Below, piece by piece: positions 46,528 through 58,040 of a stretch of DNA of 64,000 nt. The stretch is from positions 887,501 to 951,500 of the forward strand of contig JARHVA010002005.1 of the NCBI GenBank assembly GCA_037957365.1, written 5' to 3'. Every line of letters starts with the position of its first letter. The stretch's first letter is position 1. Below the pieces are notes generated by a model. The model was given only the letters and a program-made list of their open reading frames with translations. It was not told where the DNA came from and did no database searches. The stretch comes from Torreya grandis. Its lineage: Eukaryota; Streptophyta; Pinopsida; Cupressales; Taxaceae. Made by a program: the position numbers and the translations under genes.

Positions 46528-47591
46528 CATCCAAGTATCCACAATATGATCCTCTTTCACTATAGTAAAACTCTATGGATCAAGCTCATCAATGTCTAGA
46601 TGTTCTACTACAACTTAAGTGTCGAATAGAGGTGGATGATATGGTTTGAGGAGCTCCACATTGAATATTGGATGCAGACCAAGGTAGGTTGGTAGGTTTA
46701 AATCAAAATCATTATCTCCAACTATTTTGGTGATGGTGTAGGGACCATATTCCAGAGCCCAAATCTTTTTATGTTGGCCTACAAGTCATTCCTTCTAAAG
46801 CCATAACCTAACCTTGTCACTCATATAAAATTGGTGTGTAATCCTGTGTTTGTCATGGCGTTGCTTATACTTCTGATTCATCTTCTCCAAGATGTCATGA
46901 ACTTATTGCTAGATGTGTTACATTTGTTTAATAAATTTTGTTGCTTTTACTGCCTCAGATCTTTGATGAGGTGCATATTCCATGGTGGAAAATGGAAGAA
47001 CTATATCAATTGGTGCCATGGGTTGGAACCCAAAACATACTTGGAATGGACTATGCTTGGTCGAGATGTCGAGCACCCGATTATATCCATATTGTATGAA
47101 AAGAAGTCCCTCATCCCATGTGCATGGATGTTTAGAGTGATACATCTGAATCATGTGAACAATCAAGTAGTTTACCACCTCTATTTGACCATTAGTCTGT
47201 GGATGGAAGGTTATGGACTTTATCGGCATTGATTTTGCCTTCAAATGTAGGACTATCAAAATTTATTTGAACCTTGAAGGGTGTTGGGGCACTGAAAGGA
47301 TGTTCCCTGGAACAAGAGCTAGGAAGTAGAGCTGCAGAGTGAAGATTTCCCTTTAGAAGTGTTTGCAAAATTTGGGCAAATTGTTGTAGCATCTACTCTT
47401 GTTTCCATTAGAGGGCTTCATTCACCATTTCCTTGAAAGGATCAGATGTCTCGGTGTCATCCACCATTTGAAGTCATTTGGAGCAAACAGATGGAAAATT
47501 TGGAAGCTCTATTATTTCCCACCCAAGCTTCTTATAGCCTGACCTCACCCTTAGGATCATACACTCTCAAGACAAACTGATCTGATACCAT
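46523..47591 (-). pseudogene. Array internal domain 10, gag-integrase side (split)
   Basis: Continuation of 36073-36378. Holds the best integrase C-terminal piece of the array (46918-47259, 113 codons): the junction (ADKVHN side), HPQTNGQIEVVNYLIVHMI with the catalytic Glu, MYHSKHPCTWDEGLLFIQ, SPFQVCFGFQPMAPIDI. The gag piece 47192-47392 ends FEGKINADKVHN. Confidence 0.92.
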
Positions 47592-47965
47592 TGATCCAAA
47601 ACTCAAAAGTTCTAGTTGATAAATATCTCAATAGCATAGAAATAACATAGTAATAATAAATTCTCTGAGAAGAGATGTAGTATTACTCAAGATCGCAATA
47701 CAAATATATGCTTATCTCTAGGAAGAGATGTCTATCTTCACATTTCAGGTTACCTCTTCATTTATACACATTCTAAAAGCATGGGGAAGATGTGGAAGGT
47801 TGCCAATATCAAGGGAGATTAAGTGGTTTGACTTCCAAGATTTAAAACAATATAGTATTCGAAGAATTACTATTTTTAGACTGTACTACTAAAATTGAAA
47901 TTTGGGGAACTTCCATTAGGTTTCTAGGAGTCAAACTTCATTTATAAAATCTTAATGCCATTTCA
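47592..47965 (-). repeat. Array LTR 11
   Basis: 374 bp, same 17-bp deletion variant as LTR 1. Confidence 0.92.
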
Positions 47966-49339
47966 TGATGTTCTCCTTATTCTTAACTTTCCAACAGTTC
48001 AAATGGTGAGTCAGTTGGATCTACGGTGCAAAAGTTATGGCTCTCAGAAGTTCCATCATCAATTGGGGTGGAATTGTCACCCAAATTGTCACCTAAATTA
48101 TTGCTCTAATCATTCCTCCCTCCTTGAAAATCAATGGTCTCTAGTGCATCAATGTTCCCCATCAGGTGTGGTAGTTGTTTCTTGATTTGATTCTCTATGA
48201 GCCACTCACCTTGATGGCTAAGCTGGCCCCTTTTGACCACTCGATAAAGTAGAAGAAAGCATCCTCTTGTTGTCTTCATCCAGGTATCCACAATCTAATC
48301 CTCTTCCACTGGAGAAAAACTTTGTGGATCAAGATCATCAATGTTTAGTTGTTTTGATATAACTAAAGTGTCGAATAGAGGTGGATGATATGGTTTGTGG
48401 AGCTCCACATTGAATATTAGATGCAGAATAAGGTAGGCTGGTAGGTTTAACTCAAAAGCATTTTCTCCAATTCTTCTATTGATGGTGTAGGGACCATATC
48501 ACAGAGGCCAAATCTTTCTATGTGGGCCTACAAGTCATTCCTTCTAAAGACATAACCAATCCTTGTCACCCAGAGCAAATTGGTGTGCAATCATGTGTTT
48601 GTCATGGCATTGCTTATACTTCTAATTCATCTTCTCTAGGATGTCATTAAGTTATTTTTGGATGTGTTACACTTGTTCAATAAACCTTATTATTTCTTTT
48701 GCCTCAGATCATCCATGAAGTGTGTATTCTATGGTGCAAAATGGAATAGCTATATTAATTGGTGCCATGGGTTAGAACCCAAAACATACTTTGAATGGAC
48801 TGTGCTTGGTTGAGCTATGTAGCACTCGATTGTATCCATGTTGTATGAAAAAAGTCCCTCATCCCATGTGTGTGGATGTTTAGAGTGATACATCCAAATC
48901 ATGTGAACAATCAAGTGGTTTACCACCTTTATTTGACCATCAATCTATGGATGGAAGGCTGTGGAATTCATTAGCATTGATTTTTCCTTCAAATGTAAGA
49001 ATATAAAAATTTACCTAAACCTTGAAGGGTGTTGGGCCACTGAAGAGATGTTCCCTGGATGAAGAGCCAGGAAGTGGAGCCATAGAGGTAAGAATTCTTA
49101 TCAGGGGTGTTTACAAAATTTGGACAAATTGATTTAGAATTTGTGCTTATTGCTATTGGAGGGCTTCAGTCACCATTTACTTGAAAGGATTAGATGTCTC
49201 AGTGTCATCTACCATTTGAATTTGTTTGGAGCAAACATGTGGAAAATTTGAAAGCTCTGTTGTTTCCCACCCAAGCTTCTTGTAGCCTGACCTCATCCTC
49301 AGGATCATACACTCTCAGGACAAACTGCTCTGATACCAC
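47966..49339 (-). pseudogene. Array internal domain 11
   Basis: Chromodomain piece at 48106-48291 (VDTWMKTTRGCFLLLYRVVK). Leader has private changes near 49130. PBS complement GCTCTGATACCA well kept at about 49327-49338. Confidence 0.9.
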
Positions 49340-49727
49340 TGATCCAATACTCAAAAGTTTTAGTCGATAAATATCTCAATATCATAGAAATAACACAATA
49401 ACAAAGAATTCTCTAAAAAGAGATGTATTACTCAAGATTGCAATGCAAATATATGCTTATCTCTAGGAAGACATGTCTATCTTCACATTTCAGGTTACCT
49501 CTTAATTTATACACATTTTGAAAGCATGGGGAGGATGTGGAAGGTCACTAATCTTGAGGGAGATTAATTGGTTTGACTTCCAAGATTTAAAATAATATAG
49601 AATTCAAAGAATTACTCTTTTTAGAAACTTACTATTTTTAGACTACACTACTAAAATTGAAATTTGGGGCACTTTCATTGGGTGTTCAAGGGTAAAACTT
49701 CAATGAGTTGAGATCAATGCCATTTCA
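49340..49727 (-). repeat. Array LTR 12
   Basis: 388 bp; a 5-bp private deletion (GATGTATTACTC for GATGTAGTATTACTC) near 49425. Confidence 0.92.
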
Positions 49728-51100
49728 TGATGTTCTCCTCATTATTATCTTTCCAATGGTTCAAACGGAGAGTCAATTGGAGCTACAGTGCAAAAGTTAT
49801 GGCTCCTGGAAGTTTTGACATCAATTGGGGTGGAACTATAACCCGAATTGTCACCTAAATTGTTGCCCAGATCATTCCTCCCTCCTTGAAAATCAATGTT
49901 CCCCATTTCATCAATGTTTCCCATTAGGTTTGGTAGTTGTTTCTTGATTTTATTCTCTATGAGCCACTCGCCTTGATGGCTAAGATGTCCCCTTTTGACC
50001 ACTCGATAAAGTAGAATAGAACATCCTCTTATTGTCTTCATCTAGGTATCCACAATTTGATCCTCTTCCACTAGAGCAAAACTTTGTGGATCAATCTCAT
50101 CAATGTCTAATTGTTTTACTACAACTGAAGTGTCTAATAGAGGTTGATGATATGGTTTGAGGATCTCCACATTGAATATTAGATGTAGACCAAGGTAGGC
50201 TAGTAGGTTCAACTCAAAAGCATTTTCTCCAACTCTTCTGGTGATGGTGTAGGAACCATATCATAGAGGCCGAATCTTTCTATGTGGGCCTAAAATTCAT
50301 TCCTTCTTAAGCTACAACCTAACCTTGTCACCCACAGCAAATTGGTGTGTAATCATATGTTTGTCATGGCATTGCTTATACTTCTGATTCATCTTCTCCA
50401 AGATGTCATGAACTTATTGCTAGATTTGTTACATTTGTTCAATAAACTTTGATGCTTTTGCTACCTTAGATATTCCATGAGGTGTGTATTCTATGGTGTA
50501 AAATGGAACAACTATATCAATTGGTGCCATGGGTTAGAACCCATAAAATACTTGGAATGGACTTACTTGGTCGAGCTATGCCATGCCTAATTATATCCAT
50601 GTCATATGAAAAGAAGTCCCTCATCCCATGTGTGTGGATGTTTGGAGTGATACATCTAAATCATGTGAACAATCAAGTGGTTTACCACCTCTGCTTGACC
50701 ATCAATCTGTGGATGGAAGCCTATGGACTTCATCATCATTGATTTTGCCTTCAAATGTAGGAATGTCAAAATTTACCTAAACCTTGATGGGTGTTGGGGC
50801 ACTGAAAGGACATTCCCTAGATGAGGAGATAAGAAGTGGAACCACAAAGCCAAGATTTCCCATCAGAAGTGTTTGTAGAAATTAGGCAAATTATTGTCGC
50901 ATCTTTGCTTATTACCATTCGAGAGCTTCATTCACCATTTCCTTGAAAGGATCAGATGTCTCGGTGTTGTATGCCATTTGATGTCATTTAGAGCAAATAG
51001 GTGGAAAATTTTGAAGCTCTATTGTTTCCCACCCAAGATTCTTGTAGCTTGACCCCACCTAGAGATCATACACTCTTAAGACAAACTGCTCTGATACCAC
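49728..51100 (-). pseudogene. Array internal domain 12
   Basis: Chromodomain tail at 49745-50041, 98 codons. The rest is interrupted by stops. PBS complement GCTCTGATACCA at 51088-51099 is exact. Confidence 0.9.
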
Positions 51101-51491
51101 TGATCCAAAACTTAGAAGTTCTAGTTGATAAATATCTTAATAGCATATAAATAACATAGTAATAATGAATTCTCTGAGAAGAGATGTAGTATTACTCAAG
51201 ATCACAATATAAATAAATGCTTATTGCTGGGAAGAGATGTTTATCTTCACATTTCAGGTTACCTCTTCATTTATACACATTTTTAAAGCATGGGGAGGAT
51301 GTATAAGGTCACCAATCCTGAGGGAGATTAAGTGGTTTGACTTCCAAGATTTAAAACAATACAAAATTTGAAGAATTACTATATTTAGAAACTTACTATT
51401 TTTAGACTACACTACTAAAATTTAAATTTGGGGCACTTCCATTGGGTTTTCAGGGTTCAAACTTCATTGAGCAAAGCTCAATGCCATTTCA
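51101..51491 (-). repeat. Array LTR 13
   Basis: 391 bp, standard ends (TGATCC...CCATTTCA on plus). Confidence 0.92.
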
Positions 51492-52866
51492 AAATATTCT
51501 CCTCATTCTTAGCTTTCCAACAGTTTAAACGATGAGTCAATTGGAGCTACAGTGCAAAAGTTATGGCTCCCAGAAGTTTCATCATCAATTGGGGTGGAAC
51601 TATCACCCAAATTGTCACCTAAATTATTGCCTAGATCATTCCTCCCTCCTTGAAAAGCAATGGTCCCCATTGCATCAATGTTCCCCATTAGGTGTGGTAG
51701 TTGTTTCTTGATTTGATTGTCTGTGAGCCACTCACCTTAATGGCTAAGTTGGCCTCTTTTGACCACATGATAAAGCGGAATAGGGCATCCTCTTGTTGTC
51801 TTCATCCAGGTATCCACAATCTAATCCTCTTCCACTGGAGCAAAACTTTGTGGATGAAGATCATCAATGTCTAGTTGTTTTTCTACAACTAAAGTGTCTG
51901 ATATAGGTGGATGATATGGTTTGAGGATATCCATATTGAATATTAGATGTAGACCAAGGTAGGATGGTAGGTTCAACTCGAAAGCATTTTCTCCAACTCT
52001 TCTAGTGATGGTGTAGGGACCATATCACAGAGTCTGAATCTTTTTGTGTGGGCCTGTAAGTCATTCCTTTTGGAGCTGCAACCAAACCTTGTCACCCATA
52101 GGAAATTGGTGTGCAATCTTGTGTTTGTCATGGTGTTGCTTATACTTCTAATTCATCTTCTTCAGGATGTCATGAACTTGTTTCTAGATGTGATACATTT
52201 TTTTAATAAACTTTGTTGCTTTCACTACCTCAGATCTTCCATGAGGTGTGTATTCCATGGTGGAAAATGAAACAACTATATTAATTGGTGCCATGGGTTG
52301 AAACCCAAAACATACTTGGAATGGATTGTGCTTGGTCAAGCTATGCAGCACCTGATTGTATCCATGTTGTATGAAAATAAGTCCCTCATCCCATGTGCAT
52401 GGATGTTTGGAGTGATACATCTAAACCATGTGAACAATCAAGTGGTTTACCACCTCTATTTGACCATCAATCTATTGATGGAAGGCTGTGGACTTCATCA
52501 GCATTGATTTTACCTTCAAATGTAGGAATATCAAAATTTACCTAAACCTTAAAGCTTGTTGGGGCACTGAAAGGATGTTCCCTAGATGAGGAGCCAAGAA
52601 GTGGAGCCATGAAGCTAGGATTTTCCATCGAAAGTGTTTGAAAAATTTGGTCAAATTGTTGTAGCATCTATGCTTATTGCCATTGGATGGCTTCACTCAC
52701 CATTTCCTTGAAAGGATCAAATTTCTCAATGTCATCTCCCATTTGAAGTCATTTGGAGCAAACCATTGGAAAATTTAGAAGTTATGTTGTTTCCCACCCA
52801 AGCTTCTTGTAGCCTGACCTCATCCTCAGGATCATACACTCTCAAGACAAACCGCTCTGATACCAC
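51492..52866 (-). pseudogene. Array internal domain 13
   Basis: Integrase piece 52184-52420 (MYHSKHPCTWDEGLIFIQHG). Gag start region near 52740. PBS complement CGCTCTGATACCA at 52854-52865. Confidence 0.9.
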
Positions 52867-53257
52867 TGATCCAAAAGTCAAAAGTTTTGGTTGATAAATA
52901 TATCAATAGCATAGAAATAACATAGTAATAATGAATTCTCTGAGAAGATATGTAGTATTACTCAAGATCGCAATACAAATATATGCTTATTTCTGGGAAG
53001 AGATGTATATCTTCACATTTTGGGTTACCTCTTCATTTATACACATTTTTAAAGGATGGGGAGGATGTGGAAGGTCACCAATCTCGATGGAGATTAAGTG
53101 GTTTGACTTCAAAGATTTAAAACAATAAAGAATTTGAAGAATTACTATTTTTAGAAACTTACTATTTGTAGACTACATTACTAAAATTGAAATTTGGGGA
53201 TTTTCCATTGATTTTTCAAGGGTCAAAATTCATTAATAAAATATTAATACCATTTCA
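52867..53257 (-). repeat. Array LTR 14 (right-most)
   Basis: 391 bp; TATA complement near 53038. It is the 5'-most LTR that survives on the minus strand, but it is not the array end, since a piece of a further unit lies to its right. Confidence 0.92.
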
Positions 53258-53404
53258 CAATGTTCTCCTCATTCTTATCTTTCCAACAATTCAAACGACG
53301 AGTCAATTGGAGCTACGGTGCAAAAGTTATGGCTCCCAGAAGTTCCGTCATTAATTGGGGTGGAACTGTCACCCGAATTGTCATCTAAATTGTTGCTTGG
53401 GTCA
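53258..53404 (-). pseudogene. Array internal domain 14, truncated
   Basis: Only the C-terminal acidic tail of the chromodomain protein (NLDDNSGDSSTPIND-like, CTVAPIDS) and the PPT remain. Homology stops at 53404 inside TTGCTTGGGTCA. Confidence 0.88.
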
Positions 53405-55090
53405 GAACCCCTTGTAACAAAATTTGTAACTCAAAAATTAGAGTGTTATATTCCCTTTGACGCTATTAATGGTGAGGCACCCTTGATTGAATAAGGTCCA
53501 TCTTCTCCTCATTCTATTAATGAAAATATAATAATTTCAGCATGTCATTGCTCTATCATGCCATAAGGAACCAATCATACAACAACAAGGAGAATTAGAT
53601 GTTCTCCATTCAACTTTGAAAGGTAAGGACTTGATTTATAATTTAGAACAAATATAGGAAGAATTTATTAATAGAACTAGGGAACAAGAGATAATGACTC
53701 AAGTAATACAAGCTAAAGAAATTAGGTCCGCAATGTGATGTTTTCACAAGCTCAATAGTTGATTAGTTTGTATAATTCTTTTGCTATCAAGGATACTCAA
53801 TTTACTAATTTTTAAAATGCCAATATTGATAAGAATAATCAGATTAATAATCTAAGTCAAATTATTGATGATATAAATTTAGTAATTGTTAAACATACTA
53901 ATAGAATAATAGCACTCACCACTCAAAATTTTGAGTTACAAGCCTCTATTCTAGCAATGTAAAGAGGAATAAGAGAAATTACAGTTTAGATAGAGGGATC
54001 AACAAGAGTTTTTCCCTCTTTCCTTTTCCATTACATGAAATAATCTTAGTTTGACATAGCACTCAAAAGAAAATTCAAAATTTGAAAGATGAAAATGCTA
54101 AGCTTAAAAAGGAATCTCATATGTAATTGGAAAATTCCCAATGGAAATTGTAAAAATCACAAGTTTTTATCTAACACATTTATGCTATTTTTGAAAAACT
54201 ATTAGCATGCAAGTATCCTTCATCCATTTATTTTATTTTACTACATGATCAATTTTATAAATGGAAAATTAAGTTAATTTCCCTTGTTTTTTCACATATT
54301 ATTTAAGATGAGAATGTGTTTATGGAAATTTTTCTAAAGAGCACTGAATAAAGGCATGATGTCATTTGGGAGTTTTATACTTTCAGAATGTTGTTAGGAT
54401 GTCAATATAGTTTTATCATAAATCTATTTGTTTGAGAACCACAATCACATGCCTTTCTCTCCACTTTAAAAAACCAAACAACATGGAAACAATCCAATAA
54501 TAAATTACTAGAATTACAAAGCACCACTGGGTTATGCATGAGACCATAGTTTCTAGAAGCAAAGAAATTGATTTATGGTTTTCAACCTCTGTATCATAAA
54601 TATATAAGTAAAAATTATTATGAGCTATTTATATCTAATATTGACACTTTTAAATATTCTCTAAACCATGATTCTACCAATGTTATCAATGTTAGTCTTG
54701 TTAGATGGGAGACCTTACCTGTTGAGTTGAAGTACATGGAAGTCTTAAGCCCCACCACTATTAGATGGATCATAAGAAGAGCCAAATAAGTTTCATAGAT
54801 AATAACTCAGATCTTAGAGGAAATAGGTTCAAATGTATGGATTGGGATGAGGTTTCAACCTCTAATAATTATATGCCCTCTAGCTCCATGGCATGGTTGG
54901 AGTTCTCAATTAGAAGTTGAATTTGTATCTTGGTTGTATATAGTTGTTAGAGATTTTAGATTATTACCAAGGGGCCACCATGATTGAGGCCATCATTTTC
55001 AAGTTTATGATCTTAGTCAGAGGTTTGAATCAATAAAATTGGATTAAATACTAGTCATCCCACTTCTTTCCAAGAGAAATTGCAAAAGGT
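53405..55090 (+). pseudogene. Unrecognised decayed coding region upstream of a PPT
   Basis: On the plus strand long stretches read protein-like but with stops: a Gln/Glu/Asn-rich coiled-coil part (53640-53960: EEFINRTREQEIMTQVIQAKE, NNLSQIIDDINLVI, then LKDENAKLKKES near 54083) and a more globular part (54420-54990) with the open piece 54568-54789 (GFQPLYHKYISKNYYELF, SLVRWETLPVELKYMEV) and RLLPRGHHD further on. I do not recognise the family. Its place before a PPT and LTR-like sequence suggests a retroelement reading frame in the env-like or extra-ORF position. Confidence 0.4.
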
Positions 55091-55107
55091 AAAGTGTGGG
55101 GGAGAAA
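55091..55107 (+). promoter_or_regulatory. Candidate polypurine tract
   Basis: AAAGTGTGGGGGAGAAA directly before TGATGATC; a strong PPT shape. Confidence 0.6.
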
Positions 55108-56439
55108 TGATGATCATTTCATATAGTTCATCATAGCTATATAAATTGTCCATAAAGTGTTGCCTTTGGTTATATATTGTATTGAATTTAATAGTTAAAT
55201 TATAACATAAATAGGATATGAATTCAATTTGTTCTTTTTTTGTATGTAATTTATTTTTGATTCTTAATAACATAGTTATGATTACAACAACACATCCCAA
55301 TGATGGGGTAATTTTGAGAAGGCAACACACAATTTTAAAAACTCTTTTAGCTACAATTTTGAGGATTCAATAAGTGATCTCCAAATATTTAATGCTCTAA
55401 AGACCTATACAAGGTGCTTGGAAGACCTATATAGGATGATCTAAAGATACCCACACATGCTTTGAAGACCAGTTGGATCCTACATTTTGGGATAGTAATT
55501 CCAAAAATATCTATAAATAGATGTTATATATTTAGATGTCTTATTTTGGACATTACCATTCATGATAATGGCCTAAAATAGTATAGATATAATTGTATCT
55601 TTATTTTGTAAAACTGGATAAGTATCTTCAATTTAGATTAGTTATTTTCTATCTATAGTTAGTTGATTCGATTTTAATGCCTTTCTATAAGCATGGTATC
55701 TAACTCCCAAATTATCTATATTTTGAATAAATAGATTTGGGCATTAATATTTACAAGATTGTGTACTCTATAAATAGATGTTGAGATATGTTTAAATACA
55801 CATCTCCTTCTCATTCCAGAGAGTTCCAGTTAGAAAATTTGTTGAAATTGAATAAAAGTTAGAAGAAGTTAGAAATAGAGTTCAACATTTCATATTTCTA
55901 TATGTTCTTTTGAATAAAATAGAGTTAAGTATTTCCCTTTATTTTTTAGTATAATAATTCCTATTTTGAGGAAGGAGCAAAGGTCCACTTCTCTCCAAAG
56001 ATCAGGATAAATTGGTACTTTTTAATTTAATATTTTAGAAGTATTTCTTTAATTTAGATATTTCATTCACTATAGATTGTACTTTCCTTTTTAACCTTAA
56101 TAGTGATTCCTTTTAATGTAGAGTGGTTTCCTTTCAAAATAAAGTGTGATTGTTATTAAATGCAAGTGTGAATTTAATTTTCAAAATAAATTATGATTTC
56201 CTTTTCCAAAAGCAAGTGTGAATTTCCTTTAATGCAAAAGCATTTCATTTACATATAAGTCAATTCAATCAAAGTAGAATTCATTTAAGTAAGAGTGCAT
56301 TTTATTTTAATCTAGATTGACTTTGTTAATTTATCTCATATTAAAAATTTAATAGAAGTTGATTCATTTATAATAAACATCATTCTCAGATTCTAAACAT
56401 CATGTTGTCCTTCGTAGCTGGGCACGTTGAGTGAGGACA
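55108..56439 (+). repeat. Candidate LTR (3' LTR of an old gypsy element)
   Basis: Starts TGATGATC after the PPT, with CTATAAATAGATGTT TATA-like boxes at about 55512 and 55769; a leader-like part (CATTCCAGAGAGTTCCAG) follows. A possible end is GAGGACA at 56439, after CTTCGTAGCTGGGCACGTTGAG. No partner LTR or target duplication was found, so the right end is a guess. Confidence 0.4.
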
Positions 56440-56828
56440 TTATGTCTTAGACCAAATGTTAAAGTTATAGATGTTGATGGTGTGAATGATAATAGGAGTT
56501 ATTAAATTAATAAATATCTTAGATTCACTTTCCTAAAAACTAGAGTTAAAGTTTCATTACTATTTTTAGAATTTAGAAAGAATAACAAAAGTAAAACACC
56601 CCAAACAATGAACTATAGAACTCCAATATCAAAATATCTCATTATAAATAGTTATCAGACACTACTCAAGTTGAAAATGAAGCCAATACATTGATTGGTT
56701 AAATGAGAGTTATAATGATAGCCTATAAATTATGGGAGGATAAAATGGTAAAATTGGGTAAAATGAAAAAGATTGTAAAGAAGAATCATAATGATAAGGT
56801 AGAACAAAATATCTCTATGAAAGAATGA
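56440..56828. other. No gene recognised
   Basis: AT-rich sequence between the LTR-like segment and the histone relic. Confidence 0.4.
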
Positions 56829-57137
56829 AAAGACAAGAAGAATAAGAAAGCAAAGTGTAATGAATAAAACTAAAAGATCTATATTTTTAAAGCATTGAAG
56901 TAAGTGCATATATAAATTGATATTTATAGCAATGGTATGTGCATTATGAACTCTTATATTAGTGATATATTTGGGAAATTGGCTATGGAAGTTTCCAAGA
57001 TCACTTGTCACAACAAGAAGTCAATTATTACATCTAGGGAGATTCAGATTGTTGTGCATCATGTCTTACCAAGAGGGATCATTAAACATGTTGTTTCTGA
57101 GGGCACCAAAGTTGTTACCATGTTTATCAATGTTTAA
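56829..57137 (+). pseudogene. Histone H2B pseudogene
   Basis: One frame reads Lys-rich tail (KDKKNKKAK), KIYIFKALK, VH, then from 56937 [47 protein letters not shown] and a stop at 57135. This matches the H2B histone fold helices and C-terminal helix almost block by block (IMNSF..DIFEKLA; ITSREIQ..V..VLPGEL.KHAVSEGTKAVTKF). Premature stops lie in the tail and at codons for KQ and PD before the fold. Only about 100 of the usual 140 or so residues remain and core residues are changed (ARYNKK became CHNKK). Plant H2B genes usually lack introns, so absence of introns does not prove a retrocopy. Confidence 0.88.
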
Positions 57138-57194
57138 ATCTTTATATAAGTTTATATGAGTGATTCTATAATATGTATTTCCCCATGTGACCTT

Positions 57195-58040
57195 CAAGGT
57201 TTTCTATATGGGGACTAGATTTGATTGGCAAGATAAATTCCACGTCATCTGATGGCCAAAAAATTTTCATCACTTATTTGAAGAATTTTACCAAATGGGT
57301 AGAGGTGATGCCACTTACTTATACCATAGGTATAAATATTTCTAATTTCATCCTAAATCATACCATTTTTAATTTTTGTATTCTCTTTAACATCATATTT
57401 AATAATGGTAAGTCCTATAAAAATCAAGAAGCCAAGGTACTATACAAGTGGTACCATATCAAAATTAGTACTTTTCTACCCCTTACCATCCCTAGGGTAA
57501 TAGAAAGGATAAAGGAACAAATAAAACTCTTATCAATATTTTTAAGAAAATAATTAATGGTGCCAGAAGGAACTTGCACTTATAATTATATATTGTAATT
57601 TGGTCTTATTTAACAAGTGTTCAAACACCCACTAGAGTCACTATGTACTCATTGCTTTATGGAACATAAGATATCTTGCTGGTAAAATTAGATTCCCCCT
57701 CATTATGACTATTGTTGTGTTTCATCATCACTGATCATAATTTTAGACAAGAAAGGATACAAGAACTAGAGCTTCTAGATGAAAAGTGTCAAAGGGACCT
57801 CAATCACCTTAGGGCATATAAGAGTAGATTAAAAGGCTAATACCCTAAGAAGATCCAATCTTAAGAGTTTGAGGTTGGTGATATAATACTAAAAGAGAAT
57901 TAAAAAATAACAATGTAGATAGGGATAATAAGGGAAAATTTGAAGCTAATTGGCTTGGTCCTTATATAATAGTTGTAACACTAGATGGTGAAGAACTTGA
58001 TGACCCAATGAATATAATGGATTTAATTTTTGTTTATATG
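57195..58040 (+). pseudogene. Tat-like integrase remnant
   Basis: Starts in the integrase core with WGLDLIGKINSTSSDGQK and FITYLKNFTKWVEVMPLTYT; ISNFILNHTI, FNIIFNNGKSYKNQEAKVL (the second catalytic Asp region, with Asp replaced) and a damaged glutamate helix follow in the open piece to 57553. Downstream, TRVTMYSLLYGT-like (about 57630-57668), LDEKCQRDLNHLRAYKSRLKR-like (57773-57835) and FEANWLGPYIIV (57939-57975) complete the integrase tail. Upstream zinc finger, RNase H and RT are missing; the histone relic ends 58 bp before it. Confidence 0.83.

Larger units (their letters stand above)
19864..53404 (-). repeat. Tandem array of a deleted chromovirus sharing LTRs (13.3 units)
   Basis: Read on the minus strand, the array is LTR-internal-LTR-internal and so on, 14 LTRs in all, with LTR-to-LTR periods of 1,739-1,772 bp once the nested element (36384-46522) is removed. 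Each complete unit contains PBS, gag N-terminus, a deletion junction, integrase C-terminus, chromodomain, stop, PPT and LTR. The left edge coincides with an LTR end; the right edge stops abruptly inside the chromodomain-protein tail at 53404. The units look about 10% diverged from each other and all carry stops. The pattern is that expected from unequal recombination between LTRs of one defective element, as described for some TRIM and other short plant LTR elements. Confidence 0.95.

Noticed and set aside
20227..52507. Recurring plus-strand open stretches of 60-133 codons in the array (such as 46831-47232)
   Set aside because: They recur because the DNA repeats, and they are antisense to the gag, integrase and chromodomain frames; the minus strand gives the known families.
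19864..53404. CRISPR-like or protein tandem repeat gene
   Set aside because: Units are about 1.76 kb with LTR, PBS and PPT features; this is a retrotransposon array, not short spaced repeats or a repeat-protein gene.
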